Part shown: one piece after another, positions 53,917-62,199 of the stretch | Position numbering within the stretch: position 1 is the stretch's first letter | Layout: every line of letters begins with the position of its first letter | Source: DATLLJ01 sp965229885 | GTDB lineage: Bacteria > Acidobacteriota > Vicinamibacteria > Vicinamibacterales > CAVVIG01 | Direction: 5' to 3' | Length of the DNA: 64,000 bases | Assembly: GCA_965229885.1 (NCBI GenBank) | Contig: CBDDJX010000003.1 | Span: forward strand, 930,001 to 994,000 | Made by a program: the position numbers and the translations under genes | Notes under the pieces: generated by a model | Told to the model about the DNA's origin: nothing | What the model saw: only the letters and a program-made list of their open reading frames with translations | Databases searched by the model: none

Positions 53917-55254
53917 CTACTCCGTCTTCTCCGTGGTGGCGTTCTTGACAGGCTTTGACAACCAGACCCTCGCGACGCGGAGCCCGTCGAGCTGCTCGAC
54001 GCGCATCCGTCGTCCTTCGATCTCGATCGCATCCCCGATGCGGGTGCGGCGTCCCAGCCGGCCGAGCACATAGCCGCCAACTGTGGTGTACGTCGTATCG
54101 TCGATGTGCAGCCCGAACTGCGCGTTGACGTCGCCAACGAGCGTCAGCCCGTCGATGTCCGCCGACCCATCCGTCCGAGAGACGATCCGGGCCGATCCGC
54201 CGAGCTCGCCGCCACTGTCGCCGATGATCCGCTCGACCAGCGACTCGATGGTGACCAGCCCGGCGGTCCCGCCGTATTCGTCGATGACGATGGCTTCGCG
54301 GACCCGCCGCCGGCGCATTTCACCCAGGAGGTCGTCCGCCCCGAGCGTTTCTGGAACGGTCAGCGCCTCGCGAGCCAGGGCGCCGACATCGATCGGCGCT
54401 CCGGGCGAGGCGAGCATGCCCACCAGGTCCGTAACGTAGAGAATTCCGATCACATCGTCGAGATTGCTGCGGTAGACCGGCAGCCGCGTGTGACGACCGC
54501 GCACGATGTGCTCGATGATGACATCGCGCGGCGTGTCGGAGGCGACCGCGATGATTTCCGTTCGCGGCGTCATGATTTGCCCGGCGGTGAGATCGGCGAA
54601 ACCGAAGACCCGATGCAGCATCTGTTCTTCGTTCTCTTCGAGCACGCCCGCTTCCTGGCTGGCCGTCACCAGCAGCTTGAGCTCTTCTTCGGAATGGACC
54701 ATCGCATGACCGCCCTTGCTGTGCAGTCCGAGCAGGCGCACGACGGCCCGTCCGGCGCCGTTCAACAGGCGGATGAACGGCCAGCACGCCTTCATGAATA
54801 TTTCGATCGGCTTCACGACCACGAGAGCGGTGGCCTCGGCCCGTTCGAGCGCGATCGTCTTGGGAGCCAGTTCGCCGAACACGATATGGAGGGCCGTCAC
54901 GATCGCGAAGGCAATCGCCACGGCGATACTGTGCGAGGTGGTCGCGGCGACGGGGGCGGGCAGGAAGCGGAAGACCGGCTCGATCATCGACGCGAGCGCC
55001 GGCTCGCCGATCCAGCCGAGTCCGAGGCTGGCCATCGTGATGCCGAGCTGCGTGGCGGCGATGTAGCTGTCAGGATCGGTGACCGCGCGCCGCACCGCGT
55101 GCGCTCCGCGGTGGCCTTCGGCGATCAGCTGATCGACGCGCGTCTTGCGCACCGAGACGATCGCGAATTCCGCGGCGACGAAGAATCCGTTGGCAAACAC
55201 TAGCGCGCACACGCCTGCTATGCGCCAGAACACAGCCGTAACCGTGAGGTCCAC
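53917..55254 (-). CDS. CNNM/CorC-family transporter with CBS pair
   Basis: HlyC/CorC-type protein: a DUF21/CNNM membrane domain of about 200 residues (FANGFFVAAEFAIVSVRKTR; TQLGITMASLGLGWIGEPAL), a CBS pair (IMTPRTEIIAVASDTPRDVI; HTRLPVYRSNLDDVIGILYV) and a C-terminal CorC_HlyC domain (DEYGGTAGLVTIESLVERII). Implicated in Mg/Co efflux. 445 residues, normal. An upstream gap of 73 bp separates it from the REC-PilZ gene. Confidence 0.93.
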   Translation of the reverse strand: MDLTVTAVFWRIAGVCALVFANGFFVAAEFAIVSVRKTRVDQLIAEGHRGAHAVRRAVTDPDSYIAATQLGITMASLGLGWIGEPALASMIEPVFRFLPAPVAATTSHSIAVAIAFAIVTALHIVFGELAPKTIALERAEATALVVVKPIEIFMKACWPFIRLLNGAGRAVVRLLGLHSKGGHAMVHSEEELKLLVTASQEAGVLEENEEQMLHRVFGFADLTAGQIMTPRTEIIAVASDTPRDVIIEHIVRGRHTRLPVYRSNLDDVIGILYVTDLVGMLASPGAPIDVGALAREALTVPETLGADDLLGEMRRRRVREAIVIDEYGGTAGLVTIESLVERIIGDSGGELGGSARIVSRTDGSADIDGLTLVGDVNAQFGLHIDDTTYTTVGGYVLGRLGRRTRIGDAIEIEGRRMRVEQLDGLRVARVWLSKPVKNATTEKTE

Positions 55255-55327
55255 AGAACCCTCCGCCTAGAGCCTATATGGTTTTCTTCGCGTTTTCGTG
55301 TCTTCGTGGCTACGCGTTTCGAGGTGG

Positions 55328-56047
55328 CTACGCTCTTCTGTTAGAAAAGAAATGCGCGTCGACGAAGGTGTCGATGACGGCCTGGTTGGCGGGCTCGACC
55401 TTCTCGAACTGGACGCCCATGCCGACGCGGCGGTCGCTCCAGGCCACGCGCCCCTCAGCGTCGATATCGCGCTTCGACCCCGGCATGCGGAAACGCACCT
55501 TGACCTTCGAGGCGCTGTCGAGCGGGCTCGTCGTGCGAATCGCGATGCCGCCGCGGCTCAGATTCAGCGTGAGCGCCGCGGCGATGGTATTGCCGAAGCG
55601 GTATTGAATCGGGATGCCGAGGACGATGCGGGGGCTCGCGCGGCGGTTGAAGTTGTCGGGGAACAGATGCGGCGCGATCGACGGCAGGATGTGCTGCACC
55701 GCGCTGTACTCGTTGATGTAGCCGGCGACGCCGAGCGCGGCGAGCTCGCGGACTTCGTCGGCGCTGGCGATCGTCCCGGAGAAGATCAGGACCGGCAGCC
55801 GACCCTCGTCAAGCTTGCGAATCGATCGCACGAGATCGACGCCCGGCGCATGGGGCAGCCGGAGGTCGAGGACGATGAGATCGATCTGGGTCAGATCGGC
55901 GCGGACGCGCGCCAGTAGCTCCGCCGCGCTCTTGACGGCGATGGCCTTGTGGCCCGCGTTCTCGATCGCGGTCCGGAAACGGTCGCGTACGAACGCCGTG
56001 TCGTCGGCGATGACGACCGTCTTGGTCGTGACCGAAGTCGTGGCCAT
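55328..56047 (-). CDS. Response regulator with C-terminal PilZ domain
   Basis: Receiver domain (TVVIADDTAFVRDRF; phospho-Asp in DLIVLDLRLPHAPG; LIFSGTIASADE) joined to a PilZ domain with RRASPR and LNLSRGGIAIRT, the two-part c-di-GMP motif (RxxxR plus [D/N]xSxxG). It may couple phosphorylation and c-di-GMP to motility or envelope functions. ATG 56047 gives the natural start MATTSVTTKTVV; 56065 is an alternative. No histidine kinase nearby. Confidence 0.9.
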   Translation of the reverse strand: MATTSVTTKTVVIADDTAFVRDRFRTAIENAGHKAIAVKSAAELLARVRADLTQIDLIVLDLRLPHAPGVDLVRSIRKLDEGRLPVLIFSGTIASADEVRELAALGVAGYINEYSAVQHILPSIAPHLFPDNFNRRASPRIVLGIPIQYRFGNTIAAALTLNLSRGGIAIRTTSPLDSASKVKVRFRMPGSKRDIDAEGRVAWSDRRVGMGVQFEKVEPANQAVIDTFVDAHFFSNRRA

Positions 56048-56243
56048 CTCAGAAGGTATCGGCATGGGGCGGCGCGATCCGTAGGCCGGATTTGAGTGCC
56101 GCGCAGCTTGTCGCTATAATTCCAACACTCAACGCGATCGCGCCTGCCGAGCCGGATCCTGGCACGTCATCGACCCAATTGCCAACGGTGAGACAGACGG
56201 CGCGCCTCTCGCGAAGGGCCCGAGGGACCGAAATGAGGAGGTT

Positions 56244-56525
56244 ATGGCCAACTGCCCTGAATGCGATGCCGAAATCGAAGTCGATGAGTTCGATGTCGAC
56301 AAGGGCGACCAATTGAGCTGCCCGGAGTGCGGCTCCAGCCTCGAAGTGACCGGCGTGTCGCCCCTCGAGCTCGACATCGCCCCTGACGACGAGGACGACG
56401 ACGATGTGGACGAGGAGGACGAAGGCGAGGGCGACAAAGACGAGGACGACGAGGACGAGGACGAGGAAGAAGAGGACGAGGACGACGAGGACGACGAGGA
56501 CGAGGACGAAGGCGTCGACGAATGA
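56244..56525 (+). CDS. LysW-like zinc-ribbon carrier with long acidic tail
   Basis: ANCPECDAEIEVDEFDVDKG with a second SCPECGSSLEVTGV forms a two-CxxC zinc ribbon, as in LysW amino-group carrier proteins; after DFDV-type spacing comes PLELDIAPDDEDD. LysW ends soon after in EDWGE; here the tail is a 45-residue run of Asp/Glu, so the usual terminal modified glutamate motif is absent. GAGGAGG precedes the ATG. It overlaps larE by 4 bases (ATGA). No lysine or arginine synthesis genes are near, so a role with LarE is more likely. Confidence 0.8.
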   Translation: MANCPECDAEIEVDEFDVDKGDQLSCPECGSSLEVTGVSPLELDIAPDDEDDDDVDEEDEGEGDKDEDDEDEDEEEEDEDDEDDEDEDEGVDE

Positions 56526-57358
56526 TGGAACGAGCGAACGAGCCAGCGGTGGAAAAAGCCGCGGCGCTCCGTGACGTCCTGGCCTCGCTCGGCTCGGTCA
56601 TCGTGGCGTATAGCGGAGGCGTCGACAGTGCGTATCTGGCATACGCCGCCAGTCGCACCCTTGGGGATCGGGCCCTCGCGGTGACCGCCGACAGTCCGAG
56701 CTATCCCGGGCATCACCGCCGCCTCGCCATCGACATCGCCCTGCGGTTCGCCCTGCAGCACGAAATCATCCACACGAACGAAATGGATCGGCAGGAGTAC
56801 CGGGCGAATCCGACCAACCGCTGCTACTTCTGCAAGCACGAGCTGTACACCCACCTCACCCGGGTCGCCACATCCCGCCACGCGATCGTCGTCGACGGCA
56901 ACAACGCCGACGATCGCGGTGATTACCGGCCCGGCCGTCAGGCCGCGCGGGAGTTCGGGGTCCGAAGCCCGCTCGACGAGGTGAATCTCGGGAAGGAGGA
57001 AATCCGGGAGCTGTCGCGCCGCGCCGGACTGCCGACGTGGGACGAGCCGGCGTCCGCCTGTCTCTCGTCGCGCATTCCCTACCACTCCGAGGTGACGGTC
57101 GAAAAGCTCCGCACCATCGAACAGGCGGAACAGGCGATCCGCGCGCTGGGCTTTCGTGTCTATCGCGTCCGTCACCACGACGAGATGGCCCGCGTCGAAA
57201 TCGCGCGCGAGGAGATGGCCCGCGCGCTCGATCCGGAGATCGGCGCCGCGATGGTGCGTGCGCTCAAGGGGCTTGGCTATCGGTACGTCACCCTCGACCT
57301 GCAGGGCTATCGCACGGGCAGCCTCAACGAAGGCCTCCTGCTCCACCCGGTTTCCTAG
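56522..57358 (+). CDS. larE: LarE-family ATP-dependent sacrificial sulfur transferase
   Basis: PP-loop enzyme activating its substrate with ATP (VAYSGGVDSAYLAYAAS) and donating sulfur from its own cysteine; C180 in EPASACLSSRIPY matches the sacrificial Cys of Lactobacillus LarE. NRCYFCKHELY is typical. In lactate racemase maturation LarE works with LarB and LarC on the nickel-pincer cofactor; none of these is in the window. The coupling with a LysW-like carrier suggests a variant pathway. Tail-to-tail overlap of 35 bp with the next gene. Confidence 0.93.
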   Translation: MMERANEPAVEKAAALRDVLASLGSVIVAYSGGVDSAYLAYAASRTLGDRALAVTADSPSYPGHHRRLAIDIALRFALQHEIIHTNEMDRQEYRANPTNRCYFCKHELYTHLTRVATSRHAIVVDGNNADDRGDYRPGRQAAREFGVRSPLDEVNLGKEEIRELSRRAGLPTWDEPASACLSSRIPYHSEVTVEKLRTIEQAEQAIRALGFRVYRVRHHDEMARVEIAREEMARALDPEIGAAMVRALKGLGYRYVTLDLQGYRTGSLNEGLLLHPVS

Positions 57359-58097
57359 CCAGGCAGAGCAGCGAGCTGCCGAACGGGTTGGCAAACGCCC
57401 GCAGCCACACGCTCTCGAGGGCGAGGAGCGCGCTGAGCGCGCTGTTGACGGGCGAGGCCGGCACGGCGATCTCCTGCTGCGCACAGGCTTCCTTCGACAG
57501 GCCACGCCACCGGTGAAACGCACGCACCATCGCGAGCGGGATGAACAAGGTCGCGTTCGTGTAGGTGAGGCGGACGATCGTGAAGCCGGCGCGCTCGAAC
57601 AGAAGCCGAAGCGACGAAGGTGTGTAACGGCGCCGTTCGTGGCTGAGCACCGAGTGATCGCCGGTCAGCATCGGCATGGCCGCGACGTTGACGATCACGA
57701 ATCCCCCTGGCTTGAGGACGCGGAATAACTCGGCAACCGCCGCCCGTTCGTCCGACGCTTCGAGCGAGTACAGCACATCGAATGAGGTGACGAGATCGAA
57801 TATGCCGCTCGGAAACGGCGCGGCCGTGACGTTGGCGCGGGCAATCGACGTCCGGCCGGCTTCTCCGGCGAGCCGGGGCCCGACCTCGGACAGATCGAAG
57901 CCGTAGGCGCGGCCGAAGCGTCCGAGCAGTTCGAGGTTCGCACCCGTTCCACAGCCGCAGTCGAGCATGAGCGGCGCCGTCCTGCCGCGAACGGCGGAGC
58001 GAATGAGCGGCGTGACGAACCGGCGGAAGCCGCGGAACCAGAAATGCCGCGCCTCGGCGCTGGCCGTGGAGCGCAGCAGGTGTTCCACCCCGCGCAT
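57324..58097 (-). CDS. SAM-dependent methyltransferase
   Basis: Class I methyltransferase with motif I MLDCGCGTGANLELLGRFG, acidic loop YGFDLSEVG, TSFDVLYSLEA and FRVLKPGGFVIVNVAA. The C-terminal part contains a hydrophobic stretch (ALSALLALESVWLRAF), as in methyltransferases acting on polyprenyl or lipid substrates. ATG 58097 is chosen, since codons further upstream run into the end of the insertion sequence. 257 residues. The 3' end overlaps larE by 35 bp. Confidence 0.85.
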   Translation of the reverse strand: MRGVEHLLRSTASAEARHFWFRGFRRFVTPLIRSAVRGRTAPLMLDCGCGTGANLELLGRFGRAYGFDLSEVGPRLAGEAGRTSIARANVTAAPFPSGIFDLVTSFDVLYSLEASDERAAVAELFRVLKPGGFVIVNVAAMPMLTGDHSVLSHERRRYTPSSLRLLFERAGFTIVRLTYTNATLFIPLAMVRAFHRWRGLSKEACAQQEIAVPASPVNSALSALLALESVWLRAFANPFGSSLLCLARKPGGAGGLR

Positions 58098-58137
58098 TGT
58101 AGCGTTTCCGCGACAGGGTCCCCAGGGTCCGTATCGC

Positions 58138-59467
58138 GCCATGGTAAGTGTGACCGAAGGAAAGATCGTCGTGCCCTAAAGGGTGTTACCCAAGCGGGTG
58201 TGCCACAGGAGGGCACCCGCGTGGGACCACAGGCGAGGCCGGAGTATTTGGCGCCGATGCGGGACCGGTACGTGGGGGCCTCGCGGACGGAGAAGGGGCG
58301 CGTGCTCACAGAGGCGGTGACGGTGACGGGCTACCATCGGAAGGCGATCATTCGGGCCTGGCGGCGGCCAGCCGTGCGGCCCCCGCGGGGCCCGCGTCGG
58401 GGCCGACCCACGCGCTATGACGCCGCGGGGGTGCGGGCACTCCGGGCGGTCTGGGTCGCGGCGCGGGCGATCCGTGGGCCCGCCGCCGCCTCGCGGTGTC
58501 GCCCGCCACCGAAGCGAAGGTGCGCACCATCAGCCCGCGCCAGATCGATCGCCTGCTGGCGCCCGACCAGCGCACGATCCGCCGACGGCTGTATGGGCGC
58601 ACCAAACCCGGCCCGCTGTTGAAGCACCACATTCTGGGCAAGACCGATCACTGGGACGTCACCGAGCCCGGCTTCACCGAGGTGGACCTGGTGAGTCACT
58701 CGGGCGACCGCGCCGATGGGGACTTCCTCCATACGCTGAATCTCACCGACATTCAGACCACCTGGGTCGAACACGGCGCCGTCATGGGGAAAAGTCAGGT
58801 CCGGGTCCAGGAACGGCTCGACCACTTGCGCGCGGCCTTGCCCTTCGCGCTCCGGGGGATCGACTCCGACAACGGCTCGGAGTTCATCAACGCGCATCTG
58901 CGCCGGCACTGCCGGGCGCAGCAGATTCAATTCACGCGGGGGCGGCCGTACAAGGAAGAACGGCAACGCGCATATCGAACAAAAGAACTGGACCCACGTC
59001 CGGAAGCTGATGGGCTATGTGCGGTATGACTCGGCGGGGGCCCTCGCAGCGATGAACGATGTGTAGGCCGACCTGCGGCTGTTGCAGAATCTCTTTCTGC
59101 CGTCGGTGCAACTCCAGCGCAAAGAACGCATCGGCGCCCGCCGGCGCCGGTACTACGACGCGCCGCAGACCCCGTTGGAGCGCGTCCAGGCCTGCCCGCA
59201 GGCCCACGCCGCGAAGGTGGTGGCGCTCGTGCGCCAGCGGGACCGGCTCGATCCGTTCGCGCTCGCGGCGCGCATTGACCGCAAGCTCGCGCGGGTCTAT
59301 GCCCTCGCGAATCATCGGCGCGGGCTGGTGCCCTCGACGGCGGGGGCCGCGGAGACACACGCAAAGACCGCGCGGGTCTCCGCGGCCCTGTCGCTCAAAG
59401 ACCTCTTCCCGTCGGTAACACCAAATATGGCGCGACGACGCGCCGCCCGGTAACACTTACTTATGGC
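58138..59467 (+). mobile_element. Decayed integrase-type insertion sequence
   Basis: Imperfect inverted ends: GCCATGGTAAGTGTGACC at the left (58138-58155) and, reversed, GCCATAAGTAAGTGTTACC at the right (59449-59467). About 1330 bp, with one broken transposase gene. On both sides lie GGTCCCCAG repeats (58114-58130 and 59474-59511), so it may have inserted into that repeat array. Confidence 0.75.
58220..59452 (+). pseudogene. Integrase-core (DDE) transposase, degenerate
   Basis: Frames read, in order: GPQARPEYLAPMRDRYVGAS with VTGYHRKAIIRAW (N-terminal HTH), then ISPRQIDRLLAPDQRTIRRR, FTEVDLVSHSG (first Asp), LRGIDSDNGSEFINAHL (second Asp, Glu region) and QKNWTHVRKLMGYVRYDSAG, ending with FALAARIDRKLARVYALANH. 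Lesions: an internal deletion with a frame change near 58478, an extra A near 58959, and a TAC-to-TAG type stop at 59064-59066 (NDV-stop-ADLRLLQN). The protein family is an integrase-core transposase of an unassigned (ISNCY-like) group. Not functional. Confidence 0.8.
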
Positions 59468-59471
59468 TCGA

Positions 59472-59512
59472 CACGGGGTCCCCAGGGTCCCCAGGGTCCC
59501 CAGGGTCCCCAA
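59472..59512. repeat. Tandem GGTCCCCAG minisatellite
   Basis: Four to five copies of the 9-bp unit GGTCCCCAG in a row, next to the right end of the decayed IS; a shorter run (GGTCCCCAGGGTCC) is at 58114-58127 on its left. Similar G-rich 9-bp units occur at 3951-3981 (GGGGACTGG type) and at 63955-63998 (GAGGATGTG type). Confidence 0.85.
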
Positions 59513-59580
59513 GCGCTTCGCTCTTCTACGTTGGCAAAGGTTGTAGTAAGCTCCTACCAATTCCTGAGGAGTGTGACCAC

Positions 59581-60139
<559 letters not shown>

Positions 60140-60153
<14 letters not shown>

Positions 60154-60397
60154 GGCAGGCCCGCAGGATGCGGGCCAGCTCCTTCTCGCCCACGCGATAC
60201 TTCGCCGCCTTCTTTCCGTTCACCAGAAGCACGGGGATTTCGGGGCCGTAGCGCGCCTCGAGGTCGGGGTCGCCGGCAATGTCGATCTCTTCGATTCGCG
60301 CCGCCGCGCGTGTGTCCTGGACGACGCGCCGGACGATGACTTTCATGTCCTGACAGAGATGGCAGCCGGGGCGCGTATAGATGGTCAGCGCGATCAC
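60140..60397 (-). CDS. Glutaredoxin-like protein
   Basis: Small thioredoxin-fold protein (85 residues) with the redox motif CHLC in TIYTRPGCHLCQDMKVI and the cis-proline segment YGPEIPVLLVNGK. It matches DUF836/glutaredoxin-like proteins that reduce disulfides. GTG 60397 start, 10 bp after pyrD on the same strand. The stop overlaps the Pal gene tail by 14 bp. Confidence 0.85.
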
Positions 60398-60407
60398 GGT
60401 GTCTTCG

Positions 60408-61367
60408 TCAGGAGCTCGTCCATTCCTTGTCCTTCGTTCGAATATCCACGGTGCCGACGAGGTCGGAAATCCGCGCAATCTGATATCGATCCATGTAGGC
60501 TCGAATGCCGTCGAGAAGCTTGGGCCAGACGTACGGATCGACGAAGTTTGCCGTGCCCACCTGAACGGCGGCCGCGCCAGCAATGATGAATTCCAGGGCA
60601 TCCCTGGCGTCGGCGATCCCGCCCATCCCGATGATCGGAATCTTCACCGTCTGCCGGCATTCGTACACCATGCGGACGGCAATTGGGCGGATGGCCGGGC
60701 CGCTCAGCCCGCCGACGATGTTCGAGACCGTCGGCCGGCGTGATTCAACGTCGATGACCATCGCCAGAAACGTGTTCACGAGCGACACGGCGTCGGCGCC
60801 GGCGTCTTCGGACGCTTTTGCGAAGGAGGCGACGTCGGTGACGTTTGGCGTCAACTTGGGAATGATCGGGAGGCGCGTCGCCTTCCGCACGGCGCTGACG
60901 ACATCGAAGGTGCCGGTCAAGCTGCAGCCGAAGGTGATGCCGCCTTCCTTAATATTGGGGCACGAGATGTTGAGCTCGAGGGCCGCCACCCCTTCGGCAT
61001 CCGAGAGGATCCGGGCCACCTCGACATATTCATTACGTGTGGTGCCGCAGATGTTGACGATGACGGTTGCGCCGCGCGCACGGAGCTCGGGCAGCTTCTC
61101 ATCGATGAACCGGTGGACGCCGATGCCCTGAAGACCGATGGCGTTCAGCATGCCGGCGGGCGTCTCGACAATCCGCGGCGCGGGGTGCCCCTCGCGCTCG
61201 TTCAGGAACAGGCCCTTCACGGCGACGCCGCCGAGCGTGGCCAGGTCGACGATATCCGCGTACTCGACGCCGTAGCCGAAGCAGCCGCTGGCCGCGATGA
61301 GCGGATTCTTAAGGGTCAGCGCACCGATTTGAACGGTCAGGTCCATGATGGTGTTGAAAGACCTCAC
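60408..61367 (-). CDS. pyrD: Dihydroorotate dehydrogenase B, catalytic subunit
   Basis: FMN enzyme oxidising dihydroorotate to orotate in pyrimidine synthesis. Class 1B signs: catalytic Cys in LELNISCPNIKEGG, LTLKNPLIAASGCFGYG, PIIPKLTPNVTD, VGGLSGPAIRPIAV, PIIGMGGI and AGAAAVQVGTANF. It pairs with PyrK upstream. The GTG at 61367 overlaps the pyrK stop (GTGA); the ATG at 61346 (MDLTVQIG) matches the usual family start. Confidence 0.95.
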   Translation of the reverse strand: MRSFNTIMDLTVQIGALTLKNPLIAASGCFGYGVEYADIVDLATLGGVAVKGLFLNEREGHPAPRIVETPAGMLNAIGLQGIGVHRFIDEKLPELRARGATVIVNICGTTRNEYVEVARILSDAEGVAALELNISCPNIKEGGITFGCSLTGTFDVVSAVRKATRLPIIPKLTPNVTDVASFAKASEDAGADAVSLVNTFLAMVIDVESRRPTVSNIVGGLSGPAIRPIAVRMVYECRQTVKIPIIGMGGIADARDALEFIIAGAAAVQVGTANFVDPYVWPKLLDGIRAYMDRYQIARISDLVGTVDIRTKDKEWTSS

Positions 61368-62176
61368 TCCCAGATTATCTGATCAGCCGGTAGCACGGGC
61401 CCTGTGAGACACGCTCGCACGTGATGGCCCCCGCCGTGCTCGGTGCGCATCGGCACGACGCAACTGTAACAGCCGCCGAGGCCGCATCCCATGACGCGCT
61501 CGACCGAAACCTGACAGGGCCGTCCGTAGCGCATCGCGATTTTCGCCGTGGCGGCCAGCATGCCTTCCGGCCCGCACGCGTAGATCATGACCGGCGCGCT
61601 CCGGGCGCGAGAGGCGAGCCGCTGCTCGAGCGGTTCGGTGACGCGGCCGCGTTCACCCGCGCTGCCGTCTTCGGTCGTGAGCGTCAGCTCGACCTCGAGG
61701 TCGCGGAACAGATTCAAGCAGAAGAGTTCGTCGGCGCGCCGCGCACCGTAGAACAGTGTCGAGCGGACACCGCGGGCGTGAAGCGCCGCGGCCAGCGTGA
61801 CGAACGGCGCCAGTCCGACTCCACCCGCGACCATCCACGCCTCGGCAGGCGCATCGACCAGGGAAAATGGGCGGCCGAGCGGTCCGAGGCAGGCGATCTG
61901 CTGTCCCGGCGCCGCGGCGTACACGAGCGCGGTCGAGGGGCCGATGCGTTTGTTCAGCAGCGACAGCCCTGACGGCACACCCGCGGCGTCGCGGACGATT
62001 TCGAACACGGAAAAGGGACGTCGAAGCAGCGGGTCGTGCGCGAGTCCGGCTTTGATCATCACGAACTGGCCTGGCGCGGCCGCTCGGGCAATCTCCGGCG
62101 CCCCTAGCGTGAGCACGTTGTAGTCGGCCGACAGCGGATGATTGGCGATCACCTGGGCGGCGACGTCGGCGGGCAT
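61364..62176 (-). CDS. pyrK: Dihydroorotate dehydrogenase B, electron-transfer subunit
   Basis: FAD and 2Fe-2S subunit passing electrons from PyrD to NAD. FAD-binding RRPFSVFEI, NAD-binding GGVGLAPFVTLAAAL and ACGPEGML, and the iron-sulfur cysteines in CGLGGCYSCVVPMRT plus HHVRACLTGPV. 270 residues. Its 3' end overlaps the pyrD start. Divergent from the phosphodiesterase-like gene with a 23-bp gap. Confidence 0.94.
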   Translation of the reverse strand: MPADVAAQVIANHPLSADYNVLTLGAPEIARAAAPGQFVMIKAGLAHDPLLRRPFSVFEIVRDAAGVPSGLSLLNKRIGPSTALVYAAAPGQQIACLGPLGRPFSLVDAPAEAWMVAGGVGLAPFVTLAAALHARGVRSTLFYGARRADELFCLNLFRDLEVELTLTTEDGSAGERGRVTEPLEQRLASRARSAPVMIYACGPEGMLAATAKIAMRYGRPCQVSVERVMGCGLGGCYSCVVPMRTEHGGGHHVRACLTGPVLPADQIIWE

Positions 62177-62199
62177 CGCGGCAGTATACTCCGTGCGAA

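Noticed and set aside
54106..55203. A 365-codon frame opposite the CorC-type gene
   Set aside because: Antisense shadow; the minus-strand gene has all family motifs.
59472..59512. CRISPR-like array
   Set aside because: Units of 9 bp are directly adjacent with no spacers and no cas genes; it is a minisatellite. No CRISPR array was seen in the window.
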